Source: Pseudomonas sp. KNUC1026 (GTDB lineage: Bacteria; Pseudomonadota; Gammaproteobacteria; Pseudomonadales; Pseudomonadaceae). From it: 64,000 nt of DNA. The notes below the pieces were generated by a model. The model made no database searches. It saw nothing but the letters and a program-made list of their open reading frames with translations, and was not told where the DNA came from. Below, piece after piece: positions 16,379 to 28,806 of this stretch. Positions within the stretch are counted from its first letter, which is position 1, and each line of letters opens with the position of its first letter. The stretch spans positions 3,348,001 through 3,412,000 of the forward strand of contig NZ_CP087138.1 of assembly GCF_021650705.1 (NCBI RefSeq). The letters are read 5' to 3'. The position numbers and the translations under genes were made by a program.

Positions 16379-16989
16379 GTTTCCTCCAGGCCAGCGGCTT
16401 GCCAGGCCTTGAAGGCCGGCCACTGGTAGATGGTGTCGGCCCAGTCAGCCACTTCGGCGGGCAAGGCAACCTGATAGCTGCGCAGGCGCACCGCTATCGG
16501 GGCGAAATAGGCATCGGCCAGGCTCTGTTCGCCAAACAGCCACGGCCCTTCGCTGGTGCGCGCGGCGCGGCATTCGCCGAGCAATTCGAGCATGCGGTCG
16601 AGGTCGCCCTGCAGCTCGGCACTCACCGTTTGCAAAGGGGCATCGTGGTGCAGGTCGAACGGCATCGCCTGGCGCAAAGCCGTGAAGCCACTGTGCATCT
16701 GCGCGCAGGCCGAACGCGCCAGGGCGCGCGCGGCGACATCCTCCGGCCACAGGCCAGGGTGGCGCTCGGCCAGGTATTCGGCGATCGCCAGGCTGTCAGC
16801 GATCACGCCGTGGGCAGTCTTGAGGATCGGCACCTTGCCGGCGCCCGAGTGGGTGAGCAGGCGCGCGCGGGTATCGGGCTGGTAAAGCCGCACGAGAATC
16901 TCCTCGCACGGCTCGCCCGCCAGCTGCACTGCGAGCCAGCCACGCAGTGACCAGGATGAATAGCGTTTGTCGGCAATGATCAGCTGCAT
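16375..16989 (-). CDS. Glutathione S-transferase family protein
   Basis: A 204-residue GST-fold protein. The thioredoxin-like N-terminal domain starts MQLIIADKRYSSWSLRGWL, with SSWSLR in the catalytic Ser position of zeta/YfcF-like GSTs, and GKVPILKT plus DSLAIAEYLAE forming the glutathione site. The C-terminal domain is all-helical. It lies 26 bp downstream of argJ and overlaps the MutT fusion, making an argJ-gst-mutT unit. The physiological substrate is unknown. Confidence 0.88.
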   Translation of the reverse strand: MQLIIADKRYSSWSLRGWLAVQLAGEPCEEILVRLYQPDTRARLLTHSGAGKVPILKTAHGVIADSLAIAEYLAERHPGLWPEDVAARALARSACAQMHSGFTALRQAMPFDLHHDAPLQTVSAELQGDLDRMLELLGECRAARTSEGPWLFGEQSLADAYFAPIAVRLRSYQVALPAEVADWADTIYQWPAFKAWQAAGLEET

Positions 16990-17015
16990 GGCGAACTCCT
17001 TGTCGCGTGGAAGGC

Positions 17016-18233
17016 TCAGGTACGGTATTCGGCGTTGATCTTCACGTACTCGTGGGAGAGGTCAGTGGTCCAGATCGTCTCGGCGCACTCACCACGGCCC
17101 AGCTCGATACGAATGGTGATCTCCTCACGTGCCATCACCTCGGCGCCCTGCGCTTCGGTGTAGCTGGCGGCGCGGCCGCCTTGCCGGGCGATGCACACGT
17201 CGCCCAGGTACACGTCGATCTTGCTCACATCCAGTTCAGGCACACCTGCGCGGCCCACGGCGGCCAGGATGCGGCCCCAGTTGGGGTCGGAGGCGAACAG
17301 TGCGGTCTTTATCAGTGGCGAATGGGCCACAGCGTAACCGACGTCCAGGCACTCCTGATGATTGCCACCGCCATTGACTTGCACAGTAACGAACTTGGTC
17401 GCACCTTCACCGTCGCGCACGATGGCCTGGGCCACTTCCATGCACACCTCGAACACGGCCTGCTTGAGTGCCTCGAACAGCGGGCCGCGGGGCTCGGCCA
17501 CTTCCGGCAGGTTAGCCTTGCCGGTGGCGACCAGCATGCAGCAGTCGTTGGTGGAGGTATCGCCGTCGATGGTGATGCGGTTGAACGACTTGTTGGCGCC
17601 GTCCAGGATCAGGTCCTTGAGCACCGCCGGGGCGACCTTGGCGTCGGTGGCGATGTAGCCAAGCATGGTGGCCATGTTCGGGCGGATCATCCCGGCACCC
17701 TTGCTGATACCGGTCACGGTCACGGTCACACCCTCGTGGGTGAACTGCCGGCTGGCACCCTTGGGCAGCGTGTCGGTGGTCATGATGCCGGTGGCGGCTT
17801 CGGCCCAGTTGCCTTCCGAGAGGTCATCCAGGGCGGCCTGCAGCGCGCCTTCGATCTTTTCGACCGGCAGCGGCTCGCCGATCACGCCCGTGGAGAACGG
17901 CAGCACGGCACTGGCGTCCACGCCCGCCAGCCTTGCGAGGCTGGCGCAGGTGCGCTCCGCAGCCGCCAGGCCCGGTGCGCCGGTGCCGGCGTTGGCATTA
18001 CCGGTGTTGGTCAGGAAATAGCGCACCGCGCCGCTCACGCGCTGTTTGGCAATGATCACCGGTGCTGCGCAAAAGGCGTTGAGGGTGAACACGCCAGCGA
18101 CGCTGGAGCCCTCGGCGCAGCGCATCACCACCACGTCTTTACGGCCTGGGCGCTTGATGCCCGCCGAGGCGATGCCGAGTTCGAAACCGGGGACCGGGTG
18201 CAGGGTAGGCAATGGGCCAAGACCGACAGCCAT
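17016..18233 (-). CDS. argJ: Bifunctional glutamate N-acetyltransferase / amino-acid acetyltransferase ArgJ
   Basis: A 405-residue enzyme of arginine biosynthesis that transfers acetyl from N-acetylornithine to glutamate (and may use acetyl-CoA). The precursor cleaves itself at the Ala-Thr or Met-Thr bond in the conserved [13 protein letters not shown] segment, where the Thr becomes the nucleophile of the beta chain. The C-terminal [16 protein letters not shown] is invariant in the family. It lies between secA and the GST gene on the same strand; a terminator separates it from secA. Confidence 0.95.
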   Translation of the reverse strand: MAVGLGPLPTLHPVPGFELGIASAGIKRPGRKDVVVMRCAEGSSVAGVFTLNAFCAAPVIIAKQRVSGAVRYFLTNTGNANAGTGAPGLAAAERTCASLARLAGVDASAVLPFSTGVIGEPLPVEKIEGALQAALDDLSEGNWAEAATGIMTTDTLPKGASRQFTHEGVTVTVTGISKGAGMIRPNMATMLGYIATDAKVAPAVLKDLILDGANKSFNRITIDGDTSTNDCCMLVATGKANLPEVAEPRGPLFEALKQAVFEVCMEVAQAIVRDGEGATKFVTVQVNGGGNHQECLDVGYAVAHSPLIKTALFASDPNWGRILAAVGRAGVPELDVSKIDVYLGDVCIARQGGRAASYTEAQGAEVMAREEITIRIELGRGECAETIWTTDLSHEYVKINAEYRT

Positions 18234-18280
18234 GGAGACGCTCCTTAGTGAAAATGAACAAGACGTGGCGAACAGGATAG

Positions 18281-18312
18281 TAAAACGCCGCGGCGGCAGA
18301 GCCGGCGCGGCG
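18281..18312 (-). terminator. Terminator after secA
   Basis: On the minus strand a GC-rich hairpin (CGCCGCGCCGGC, TCT loop, GCCGCCGCGGCG) is followed by TTTTACT. It lies between the secA stop and the argJ start. Confidence 0.7.
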
Positions 18313-18335
18313 AGTTCTGCACAGCGCGCTCGAGG

Positions 18336-21083
18336 TTACTCGATGCGGCCGTGGCAGTGCTTGAACTTCTTGCCCGAACCGCACCAGCACAGCTCGTTGC
18401 GGCCAAGCTTCTGATCGTTGCGGGCAGGTGCCTGGGCAGTAGCCATGGCCACGGCGACATCATCGCCCTCTTCCAATGCCTCAGGTTGCTCGAGGCCCGG
18501 CGCTTCGGCGTGCTGGAACTGCATACGCTCGGCCAGTGCCTCGGCCTCGCGGCGCAGGCGCGCCTCTTCCTCGGCCGGGTCTTCGCGGCGCACCTGAACG
18601 TGCGAGAGCACGCGGATGGTGTCGCGCTTGATGGAATCGAGCAGCTCCTGGAACAGTGCGAAGGACTCGCGCTTGTATTCCTGCTTGGGGTTCTTCTGCG
18701 CATAGCCACGCAGGTGAATACCGTGGCGCAGGTGGTCCATGGTGGAAAGGTGGTCTTTCCACAGGTCGTCGAGCACACGCAGCAGGATCTGCTTCTCGAA
18801 GGTGCGCAACGCGTCGGCGCTGGCCTGGTCTTCTTTTTCCAGGTACGCAGCGAGGATTTCGGCCAGCAGTTTTTCGCGCAGGGTTTCCTCGTAGAGCTTG
18901 TCGTCTTCGTCGAGCCATTGCTGGATCGGCAGCTTCACGGCGAAGTCGCTCGCCAGTGCAGCTTCCAGACCGGCGATGTCCCACTGCTCAGGCAGCGACT
19001 GCGGCGGAATGTACTGGGCGACCATCGCGTCCAACGCTTCCTGGCGGAAGGCGGCGATGGTGTCGCCGATGTTGTCTGCCGACAGCAACGTGTTGCGCAT
19101 GTGGTAGATCACCTTGCGCTGTTCGTTGTTGACGTCGTCGTATTCGAGCAATTGCTTGCGGATGTCGAAGTTGCGACCTTCGACCTTGCGCTGCGCCTTC
19201 TCGATGGCGTTGGTGACCATGCGGTGCTCGATGGCCTCGCCCGATTGCATGCCCAGGGCTTTCATGAAGCTCTTGACGCGGTCGGAGGCGAAGATGCGCA
19301 TCAGCGGATCTTCCAGCGACAGGTAGAAGCGGCTGGAGCCGGCGTCACCCTGGCGGCCGGCACGGCCACGCAGCTGGTTGTCGATACGGCGCGATTCGTG
19401 GCGCTCGGAAGCGATCACGTGCAGGCCGCCGGCCTCGAGCACCTGCTGGTGGCGCTTCTGCCAATCGGCCTTGATCTGTGCGACCTGCTCCTGGCTTGGC
19501 TCTTCCAGGGCCGCCACTTCGACTTCCCAGTTGCCGCCCAGGAGAATGTCGGTACCACGGCCAGCCATGTTGGTGGCGATGGTGAGCGCGCCGGGGCGAC
19601 CGGCCTGGGCGATGATCTCCGCTTCCTTTTCGTGGAACTTGGCGTTGAGCACCTTGTGCTCGATGCCTTCCTGGCGCAGCAATGCCGCCATGTGCTCGGA
19701 GGTTTCGATGGTGGCGGTACCGACCAGTACCGGCCGGCCCTTGGCCATGCTTTCCTTGATATCGGCGACGATGGCGGCGTACTTCTCGTCTGCGGTGAGG
19801 TATACCAGGTCGTTGAAGTCCTTGCGCGCCAGCGGGCGGTTCGGCGGGATCACCACCACCGGCAGGCTGTAGATCTGCTGGAATTCGAACGCTTCGGTGT
19901 CGGCGGTGCCGGTCATGCCGGAAAGCTTGGTGTACAGGCGGAAGTAGTTCTGGAAGGTGGTCGACGCCAGTGTCTGGCTTTCGGCCTGGATATTGACGTT
20001 TTCCTTGGCCTCGATCGCCTGGTGCAGGCCCTCGGACAGGCGGCGGCCCTGCATGGTACGGCCGGTGTGCTCATCGACCAGCACGATCTGACCGTCCTGC
20101 ACGATGTATTCAATGTTGCGATTGAACAGCTTGTGTGCGCGAAGTGCGGCGTAGACGTGGGTCAGCAGGCCCAGGTTGTGCGCCGAATACAGGCTCTCGC
20201 CCTCGGCCAGCAGGCCGACGTGGGTGAGCATCTCTTCGATGAACTGGTGCCCGGCTTCGTTGAGCTCGACCTGGCGCGCCTTCTCATCGATGGTGTAGTG
20301 GCCTTCTTCGGTGACCTGGCCTTCGACTTCTTCGACGTGCTGCTTGAGCTGCGGGATCAGCTTGTTGATCTCGATGTACAGGCGCGAGCTATCCTCGGCC
20401 TGGCCGGAGATGATCAGCGGGGTACGGGCTTCGTCGATCAGGATGGAGTCGACTTCGTCGATCACGGCGAAATTCAGCTCGCGCTGGAATTTGTCTTCCA
20501 GGCTGAAGGCCATGTTGTCGCGCAGGTAGTCGAAACCGAATTCGTTGTTGGTGCCGTAGGTGATGTCGCTGGCGTAGGCGGCGCGTTTCTCTTCGGGCGG
20601 CTGGAATGGCATCACGATGCCGACCGACAGGCCGAGGAACTCGTACAGCGGGCGCATCCAGTTGGCGTCGCGGCGGGCCAGGTAATCGTTGACGGTGACG
20701 ACGTGAACGCCTTTGCCGGACAGCGCGTTCAGGTAGACAGCCAGGGTACCGACGAGGGTTTTACCTTCACCGGTGCGCATTTCGGCGATGTTGCCTTCGT
20801 GCAGCGTCATGCCGCCGATCAGCTGAACATCGAAGTGGCGCATGCCCATGATGCGCTTGCCTGCCTCGCGGCACACCGCGAAGGCTTCAGGCAACAATTG
20901 ATCGAGTGTTTCACCTTTGGCCAGGCGCTCCCTGAACGCTTCGGTCTTGCCGCGCAGCTGTTCATCAGAGAGAGCGACCATTTGCTCTTCGAGCGCATTG
21001 ACGGCACCGACCGTCTTGAGCATGCGCTTGACCTCACGCTCGTTCTTGCTCCCGAAAAGTTTCTTCAACAAAGGCGAAAACAT
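18336..21083 (-). CDS. secA: Preprotein translocase ATPase SecA
   Basis: A 915-residue motor of the Sec pathway that pushes preproteins through SecYEG. Walker A is [10 protein letters not shown], the DEAD-type Walker B is [20 protein letters not shown], followed by the preprotein cross-linking, helicase-2 ([11 protein letters not shown]) and HSD/HWD domains. The C-terminus [17 protein letters not shown] is the zinc-binding SecB-interaction motif. The ATG at 21083 starts [20 protein letters not shown], as in other pseudomonads; the open frame upstream of it is not conserved. Divergent from dciA. Confidence 0.97.
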   Translation of the reverse strand: MFSPLLKKLFGSKNEREVKRMLKTVGAVNALEEQMVALSDEQLRGKTEAFRERLAKGETLDQLLPEAFAVCREAGKRIMGMRHFDVQLIGGMTLHEGNIAEMRTGEGKTLVGTLAVYLNALSGKGVHVVTVNDYLARRDANWMRPLYEFLGLSVGIVMPFQPPEEKRAAYASDITYGTNNEFGFDYLRDNMAFSLEDKFQRELNFAVIDEVDSILIDEARTPLIISGQAEDSSRLYIEINKLIPQLKQHVEEVEGQVTEEGHYTIDEKARQVELNEAGHQFIEEMLTHVGLLAEGESLYSAHNLGLLTHVYAALRAHKLFNRNIEYIVQDGQIVLVDEHTGRTMQGRRLSEGLHQAIEAKENVNIQAESQTLASTTFQNYFRLYTKLSGMTGTADTEAFEFQQIYSLPVVVIPPNRPLARKDFNDLVYLTADEKYAAIVADIKESMAKGRPVLVGTATIETSEHMAALLRQEGIEHKVLNAKFHEKEAEIIAQAGRPGALTIATNMAGRGTDILLGGNWEVEVAALEEPSQEQVAQIKADWQKRHQQVLEAGGLHVIASERHESRRIDNQLRGRAGRQGDAGSSRFYLSLEDPLMRIFASDRVKSFMKALGMQSGEAIEHRMVTNAIEKAQRKVEGRNFDIRKQLLEYDDVNNEQRKVIYHMRNTLLSADNIGDTIAAFRQEALDAMVAQYIPPQSLPEQWDIAGLEAALASDFAVKLPIQQWLDEDDKLYEETLREKLLAEILAAYLEKEDQASADALRTFEKQILLRVLDDLWKDHLSTMDHLRHGIHLRGYAQKNPKQEYKRESFALFQELLDSIKRDTIRVLSHVQVRREDPAEEEARLRREAEALAERMQFQHAEAPGLEQPEALEEGDDVAVAMATAQAPARNDQKLGRNELCWCGSGKKFKHCHGRIE

Positions 21084-21424
21084 ATTGGCTGGATCTTCCA
21101 CACATAGGGATGGAGGGCGGCCCCCAGGAGTCGCCCGAGCAGCCCTCATGGCCGCACGCGAACGAGCATTCTACCCCGAAACGCTGGTGAGGAAAGTGGT
21201 GATGACCACAGTACTGGCACGGCGCTTTTACGGAGCCGGTACACAATAGGGGCGTTTGCGCGAACTTCAAGGCGGCTGAAACATTCGTCATGAAGCGATC
21301 GTCGTGAAGCGATCGTCGTGAAGCGATCGTCGTGAAGCGATCGTCGTGAAGCGATATTCAGACGCCAGGGCGTACCTGTGGTTTCTGTTAAGATCGCCGC
21401 TACCTTTTTCGATACCCCTTGCCT
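21084..21424. other. secA-dciA divergent intergenic region
   Basis: About 340 bp with no gene I can support. It must carry the secA promoter (leftward) and the dciA promoter (rightward). Its main feature is a 70-bp block of five 14-bp direct repeats (21286-21355). A TTAAGAT sequence near 21388 could be the -10 of dciA, but I see no convincing -35. Confidence 0.6.
21286..21355. repeat. Five tandem 14-bp repeats (CGTCGTGAAGCGAT)
   Basis: Unit CGTCGTGAAGCGAT at 21286, 21300, 21314, 21328 and 21342. The first copy has one mismatch (A for G at its fifth base); the other four are identical. The unit includes GATCG at each junction. No spacers, so it is a simple tandem array, not CRISPR. Confidence 0.95.
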
Positions 21425-21877
21425 ATGGCCTTCCGCCCACACACCGCGCGCGAACCGCTGGTTCTGCTGCGCGAAGCGCGCCCACTCAAGGCGCTGTTCA
21501 GCCAGACCTTGCGCATCACTCGGTTGCAGCGTCTGCTCGACAGCCAGTTGCAACCGGCCGCGCGCGCACATTGCAGGCTGGCGAGCTGGCGGGAGGGTAC
21601 ATTGCTGCTGATCGTGACCGACAGCCACTGGGCCACGCGCCTGCGCTATCAGCAGAAGCGCTTGCAGCGCGACCTGCAGGCGTTGCCCGAGTTCGCAGGG
21701 CTCAGCAGGGTGTTGTTCAAGGTCAGGCCCCCGTTGGCACACGCCAAGGTCACCGGGGCTGCGTCCCAGCTATCCAGCAACGCTGCCGAGAGCCTTCACG
21801 AAACCGCACAAGGCATCAGCGACCCCGCGTTGCGTGCCGCACTCGAGCGGCTGGCCAGCCGCGTCTACAAAGGCTGA
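21425..21877 (+). CDS. dciA: DciA family (DUF721) replicative helicase loader
   Basis: A 150-residue DUF721 protein. DciA is the ancestral loader of the replicative helicase DnaB in bacteria that lack DnaC. The N-terminal KH-like domain with RLQRLLDSQLQPAARAHCRL and LLLIVTDSHWATRLRYQQKR is the conserved core; the C-terminal tail is variable and probably flexible. It lies beside secA, the same place as PA4405. The ATG at 21425 is used; a TTG six bases earlier is less likely. There is no strong ribosome-binding site. Confidence 0.88.
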   Translation: MAFRPHTAREPLVLLREARPLKALFSQTLRITRLQRLLDSQLQPAARAHCRLASWREGTLLLIVTDSHWATRLRYQQKRLQRDLQALPEFAGLSRVLFKVRPPLAHAKVTGAASQLSSNAAESLHETAQGISDPALRAALERLASRVYKG

Positions 21878-21927
21878 AGCAAGCCCCGCCTGCAACCTTT
21901 GCCAATTCTTTTGGCGCGCCAATAAAA

Positions 21928-21950
21928 AAGGCCACCTTTGAGGTGGCCTT
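21928..21950 (-). terminator. Terminator of lpxC (end of the dcw transcript)
   Basis: Stem AAGGCCACC / GGTGGCCTT with a 5-base loop. Read on the minus strand it is followed by a T run (TTTTTTATT), so it terminates leftward transcription about 30 bp after the lpxC stop. Confidence 0.85.
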
Positions 21951-21980
21951 GAAAGTGAAGCTAAGGAGAGAGTTTGAAAC

Positions 21981-22892
21981 TCAGACCGCGGCAACCGGGC
22001 GCATGTAGGAAATCGGCGCGGTGCTGGCATCTTCGAACGTGACCACTTCGAATGCATCGGGCTCGGACAACAGCTGACGCAGCAGGCGGTTGTTCAGCGC
22101 GTGGCCGGACTTGAACCCGTGGTATTCGCCGATGAGGCTCTTGCCCAACAGGTACAGGTCGCCGATGGCGTCGAGGATCTTGTGCTTGACGAATTCGTCT
22201 TCGTAACGAAGGCCGTCTTCGTTGAGCACGCCTTCCTTGTCTACGACAATGGCGTTCTCGACGCTGCCGCCCAGGGCGCGATTATGCTTGCGCATGTATT
22301 CGAGGTCGCTGATGAAGCCGAACGTGCGGGCACGGCTGACTTCCTTGACGAACGAAGTACTGGAGAAATCGACGCTGGCGGTTTGCGTACGGTCTTTGAA
22401 CACAGGGTGATCGAAGAAGATCTCGAAGCTGACCTTGAAGCCCTCGAACGGAAGGAAGGTGGCGTGCTTGTCGCCCTCCCGCACGGTGACTTCACGCAGG
22501 ATACGGATGAATTTCTTCGGTGCGTCCTGCTCTTCCAGGCCGGCGGACTGGATCAGGAATACGAACGGGCCGGCGCTGCCGTCCATGATCGGCACTTCCG
22601 AAGCCGAGAGCTCGACGTAGGCATTATCGATCCCCAGCCCGGCCATGGCCGACAGCAGGTGCTCGACGGTGTCGACCTTGACGTCACCCTTGAACAGAGT
22701 GGTCGACATGGTGGTTTCACCGACGTTCAGCGCGTAGGCAGGCACCTGGACGACAGGGTCCAGGTCGGTACGGCAGAAGACGATACCGGTATCCACAGGT
22801 GCGGGTTTGAGGGTCAGATAAACCTTTTCCCCGGAATGGAGGCCCACGCCCGTGGCACGGATAATGTTCTTCAGAGTGCGTTGTTTAATCAT
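21981..22892 (-). CDS. lpxC: UDP-3-O-acyl-N-acetylglucosamine deacetylase LpxC
   Basis: A 303-residue Zn-dependent deacetylase, the committed step of lipid A synthesis. It begins [20 protein letters not shown] and contains [18 protein letters not shown] (the zinc His), the second zinc site in [15 protein letters not shown], and [13 protein letters not shown] with the catalytic His. Length is standard for Pseudomonas. It closes the dcw cluster downstream of ftsZ. A weak candidate promoter (GCTGAA/ATCATA read on the plus strand, 22945-22971) lies upstream, so it may also have its own transcript. Confidence 0.97.
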   Translation of the reverse strand: MIKQRTLKNIIRATGVGLHSGEKVYLTLKPAPVDTGIVFCRTDLDPVVQVPAYALNVGETTMSTTLFKGDVKVDTVEHLLSAMAGLGIDNAYVELSASEVPIMDGSAGPFVFLIQSAGLEEQDAPKKFIRILREVTVREGDKHATFLPFEGFKVSFEIFFDHPVFKDRTQTASVDFSSTSFVKEVSRARTFGFISDLEYMRKHNRALGGSVENAIVVDKEGVLNEDGLRYEDEFVKHKILDAIGDLYLLGKSLIGEYHGFKSGHALNNRLLRQLLSEPDAFEVVTFEDASTAPISYMRPVAAV

Positions 22893-23004
22893 GGCAATGG
22901 CCGCTTCAGCGCAGGGTGCGATCGGGTATCAACAAAGGCTGCGGATCATAGCAGACCCCGCCTTTGCTGAACACCAATCACCCTTATACTCCTGATTAAG
23001 AAAA

Positions 23005-24207
23005 TCAATCGGCTTGACGACGCAGGAATGCCGGGATGTCCAGGTAGTCCAGATCGTCATTGGGATTGATTTTCGCAGCGGTGGCAGCACCACCATGAGC
23101 CTGGTTGCGCAGAACGGTCGGGCGGTCCAGGTCGCGGTAGTTCACAGCCGCCTGCTCGGCACGCTGGGCGGCAGGTTGCTGAACGGGCGCCGCCTGTTGC
23201 ACGGGCGAGGCCTGCAGGGTGTTGTCGACTACCTTGGTGGGCTTCTCGATGCGTGCGCCCAGGCCGGTGGCGACCACGGTCACGTGCAGCTCGTCACGCA
23301 TGTCAGGGTCGATCACGGTGCCGACCTTGACCATCGCGTGGTCGGAGGCGAAGGCTTCGATGATGTTACCCACATCGGAGTACTCGCCCAGCGACAGGTC
23401 CGGGCCTGCGGTGATGTTGACCAGGATGCCACGGGCGCCCTGCAGGTTGACGTCTTCGAGCAACGGGTTGCGGATGGCAGCCTCGGTGGCTTCACGCGCA
23501 CGGTTCGGGCCGCTGGCGGCGCCGGTGCCCATCATGGCCATGCCCATTTCGCTCATCACGGTGCGCACGTCGGCGAAGTCGACGTTGATCATGCCCGGGC
23601 GCTTGATGATGTCGGAGATACCGCGAACGGCACCGGCCAGTACGTCGTCGGCCTTGGCGAAGGCGCTCAGCAGGCTTGCATCCTTGCCCAGGATGGTCAG
23701 CAGCTTTTCGTTGGGAATGGTGATCAGCGAGTCGACGCTTTCCTGCAGGGCGCGGATGCCTTCATCGGCGATCTGCATGCGCTTGCGGCCTTCGAACGGG
23801 AACGGGCGGGTCACCACTGCCACGGTGAGGATGCCCATCTCCTTGGCCACTTCAGCGATGATCGGCGCAGCGCCGGTACCGGTGCCGCCACCCATGCCGG
23901 TGGTGATGAAGACCATGTTGGTGCCTTGCAGCACTTCAGCGATGCGCTCGCGGTCTTCCATCGCGGCCTGGCGGCCGACTTCCGGGTTGGCGCCAGCGCC
24001 CAGCCCCTTGGTCACGCCGGTTCCCAGTTGCAGCACGGTGCGCGCGCCGATGTTCTTCAGCGCCTGAGCGTCGGTGTTGGCGCAGATGAACTCGACGCCT
24101 TCGATGTTGCTCTTGACCATGTGGTTGACCGCGTTACCGCCGCCACCGCCGACGCCGATCACTTTGATGACCGGGCTTTGTGGAATGTTGTCTACGAGCT
24201 CGAACAT
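23005..24207 (-). CDS. ftsZ: Cell division tubulin-like GTPase FtsZ
   Basis: A 400-residue GTPase that polymerises into the Z ring. The tubulin signature GGGTGTGAAP is present, with the N-terminal IKVIGVGGGGGNAVNHM nucleotide-binding strand. The C-terminal tail DDLDYLDIPAFLRRQAD is the conserved peptide that binds FtsA and ZipA. It lies 60 bp downstream of ftsA and is followed by lpxC. Confidence 0.98.
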   Translation of the reverse strand: MFELVDNIPQSPVIKVIGVGGGGGNAVNHMVKSNIEGVEFICANTDAQALKNIGARTVLQLGTGVTKGLGAGANPEVGRQAAMEDRERIAEVLQGTNMVFITTGMGGGTGTGAAPIIAEVAKEMGILTVAVVTRPFPFEGRKRMQIADEGIRALQESVDSLITIPNEKLLTILGKDASLLSAFAKADDVLAGAVRGISDIIKRPGMINVDFADVRTVMSEMGMAMMGTGAASGPNRAREATEAAIRNPLLEDVNLQGARGILVNITAGPDLSLGEYSDVGNIIEAFASDHAMVKVGTVIDPDMRDELHVTVVATGLGARIEKPTKVVDNTLQASPVQQAAPVQQPAAQRAEQAAVNYRDLDRPTVLRNQAHGGAATAAKINPNDDLDYLDIPAFLRRQAD

Positions 24208-24267
24208 GTTCCCTCTCCTGTAGTTCTATTTGGTTTTTTGCCTACTGCTACTGCTGATGAATCTGAA

Positions 24268-25527
24268 TCAGAAGTTGCCTTGCACCCAGCGCTTGATGCG
24301 TTCAAGCACCGGGGCCTTGGGTTCCTCGCTGGTGTAGCCGCTGTTACCGGTAAGGCCGGTCAGCGTCACACCGTCGGACTGCTTGTGCAGGCCATAGGTC
24401 AACAGCCCTACGCCTGTCGAATAGATCGGGTTGCGGATCACGTCGTCGAGGCCGCGCACACTGTGCGGCACGCCCAGGCGTACCGGCATGTGAAAGATCT
24501 CTTCAGCCAGTTCCACCGCGCCTTCCATTTTCGACGTACCGCCGGTGAGCACGATGCCCGCCGGGATCAGATCTTCGTAGCCGCTGCGGCGCAGCTCGGC
24601 CTGGATCAGGGTGAACAGCTCGTCGTAGCGCGGCTCGACCACTTCGGCCAACGCCTGGCGTGACAGTTCCCGCGGCGGGCGGTCGCCTACGCTCGGCACC
24701 TTGATCGTTTCGCCGGCACCGGCAAGCTTGGCCAGGCAGCAGGCGTAGCGGATCTTGATCTCTTCGGCGTACTGGGTCGGAGTGCGCAGCGCCATGGCGA
24801 TGTCGTTGGTGACCTGGTCGCCCGCGATCGGGATCACTGCGGTGTGGCGGATGGCGCCTTCGGTGAAGATGGCGATGTCGGTGGTGCCGCCGCCGATGTC
24901 CACCAGGCACACGCCCAGTTCTTTCTCGTCATCGGTGAGTACCGAATAAGCCGAAGCCAGTTGCTCGAGGATGATGTCGTCGATTTCCAGGCCACAACGG
25001 CGCACGCATTTTTCGATGTTCTGCGCCGCGTTCACCGCGCAGGTCACCACGTGGACCTTCGCCTCCAGGCGCACGCCCGACATACCCAATGGCTCGCGTA
25101 CGCCCTCCTGGTTATCGATCACGTAGTCCTGCGGCAGGGTGTGCAGCACACGCTGGTCGGCCGGGATCGCAACGGCCTGAGCGGCGTCGAGCACGCGCTC
25201 GAGATCGGCAGTGCTGACTTCACGGTCGCGAATGGCAACGATGCCGTGGGAGTTCAGGCTGCGGATATGGTTGCCGGCGACGCCGACGAACGCCGAGTGG
25301 ATACGGCAACCAGCCATCAGCTGCGCTTCTTCGACCGCGCGCTGGATCGACTGCACGGTCGACTCGATGTTGACCACCACGCCTTTTTTCAAGCCACGGG
25401 AAGGGTGGGTACCGATACCGACGATTTCCAGGGTACCGTCCGCCGCGACTTCGCCCACCAGCGCCACCACCTTGGAGGTACCGATGTCGAGCCCGACGAT
25501 CATTTTTCCGCTATGCGCGTTTGCCAT
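24268..25527 (-). CDS. ftsA: Cell division actin-like protein FtsA
   Basis: A 419-residue actin-fold ATPase that tethers FtsZ to the membrane. Phosphate-1 segment VGLDIGTSKVVALVGE, phosphate-2 VDIGGGTTDIAIF and the adenosine motif GIVLTGGTSKMEG are visible. The C-terminus ends IKRWVQGNF, an amphipathic membrane-targeting helix. It is 15 bp downstream of ftsQ. Confidence 0.98.
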   Translation of the reverse strand: MANAHSGKMIVGLDIGTSKVVALVGEVAADGTLEIVGIGTHPSRGLKKGVVVNIESTVQSIQRAVEEAQLMAGCRIHSAFVGVAGNHIRSLNSHGIVAIRDREVSTADLERVLDAAQAVAIPADQRVLHTLPQDYVIDNQEGVREPLGMSGVRLEAKVHVVTCAVNAAQNIEKCVRRCGLEIDDIILEQLASAYSVLTDDEKELGVCLVDIGGGTTDIAIFTEGAIRHTAVIPIAGDQVTNDIAMALRTPTQYAEEIKIRYACCLAKLAGAGETIKVPSVGDRPPRELSRQALAEVVEPRYDELFTLIQAELRRSGYEDLIPAGIVLTGGTSKMEGAVELAEEIFHMPVRLGVPHSVRGLDDVIRNPIYSTGVGLLTYGLHKQSDGVTLTGLTGNSGYTSEEPKAPVLERIKRWVQGNF

Positions 25528-25542
25528 TGTCCTGCCTCTTCC

Positions 25543-26409
25543 TCAATTCTTCGCCACGGCCGCCTGGGCCTGCGGGGCTGCGTTCGGGTCCCGCCAGCCT
25601 ACGGCCAAGCCGTTGGAGTAGCGCAGATCGACGCGAGCGATATTTGTCATCTGGTCTTTGAGCGTTTTGTCATAGATGGCAATGAACCGGCGCAACTTCT
25701 CCACCAGATGATCACGCCCCAGCAACAGTTCCATCCCCGGCCCGGCAGCGCCGGCACCGGTAGTCAGGAACCAGCTGCCACGTTCGCGCAACTCCAGCCG
25801 GGCAATGGAAAAGCCCATCGGCCGGAGCATCTGGCTCAACACCTGGTACTGCTGCATTACCTGTTGCTGCGCACGCTGCGGCCCATAGAGCTGCGGCAGG
25901 TGCTCGTAATTGGCCAACTCCCGTGGCGCGAACGCCTGGCCCTGGTTGTTCAGCAGCTGGTCATCGCCCCAGCGGGCGACGGGTAGTTGCTCTTCCAGGC
26001 GAATCACCACCTGATCCGGCCACACCCGGCGCACTTCGGCGTGGGCAATCCATGGCATGGTCTGAAGATCCGCACTCAGCCCGTTCAGGTCGATGCTGAA
26101 AAACCGCGAATTCACATAGGGCGCAATGCGCTGCTGCACCGCCTCCTGGCTGATGTAGCTCAAGTCACCCTGCACGTTGATGCGAGTGATGGGGCGGTCG
26201 ACATAGGGCATGGCGTACTGGGTGCCATACCAGCTGCCGACACCGAGGCCGACAACCAGCAGCGGCCACAGCAGCTTTTTCAGCCAGCCGGTGCCCGGGC
26301 GCGGAATGCGCACGCTCAGGGGCTCCTTGGCCACCATGCGGCTGGCACCCCGTGGGGGAGCCTTGCGGCTGGGCAGCGGTTGCTGATGACGAATCGACGC
26401 GCCACGCAT
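25543..26409 (-). CDS. ftsQ: Cell division protein FtsQ
   Basis: A 288-residue bitopic division protein. A basic cytoplasmic N-terminus (about 1-42) is followed by one membrane helix ([17 protein letters not shown]). A periplasmic POTRA domain starts [20 protein letters not shown], then the FtsQ beta domain follows ([20 protein letters not shown]). FtsQ links FtsL/FtsB to the early divisome. It starts 4 bp after the ddlB stop. Confidence 0.96.
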   Translation of the reverse strand: MRGASIRHQQPLPSRKAPPRGASRMVAKEPLSVRIPRPGTGWLKKLLWPLLVVGLGVGSWYGTQYAMPYVDRPITRINVQGDLSYISQEAVQQRIAPYVNSRFFSIDLNGLSADLQTMPWIAHAEVRRVWPDQVVIRLEEQLPVARWGDDQLLNNQGQAFAPRELANYEHLPQLYGPQRAQQQVMQQYQVLSQMLRPMGFSIARLELRERGSWFLTTGAGAAGPGMELLLGRDHLVEKLRRFIAIYDKTLKDQMTNIARVDLRYSNGLAVGWRDPNAAPQAQAAVAKN

Positions 26410-26413
26410 GTCG

Positions 26414-28798
<2,385 letters not shown>

Positions 28799-28806
<8 letters not shown>

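Noticed and set aside
18351..21107. Very long open frame on the plus strand opposite secA
   Set aside because: It is a mirror of secA caused by high-GC codon bias; the product is low-complexity and matches no family, while secA is unmistakable.
21286..21355. Possible CRISPR array
   Set aside because: The repeats are 14 bp with no spacers and there are no cas genes; it is a plain tandem repeat.
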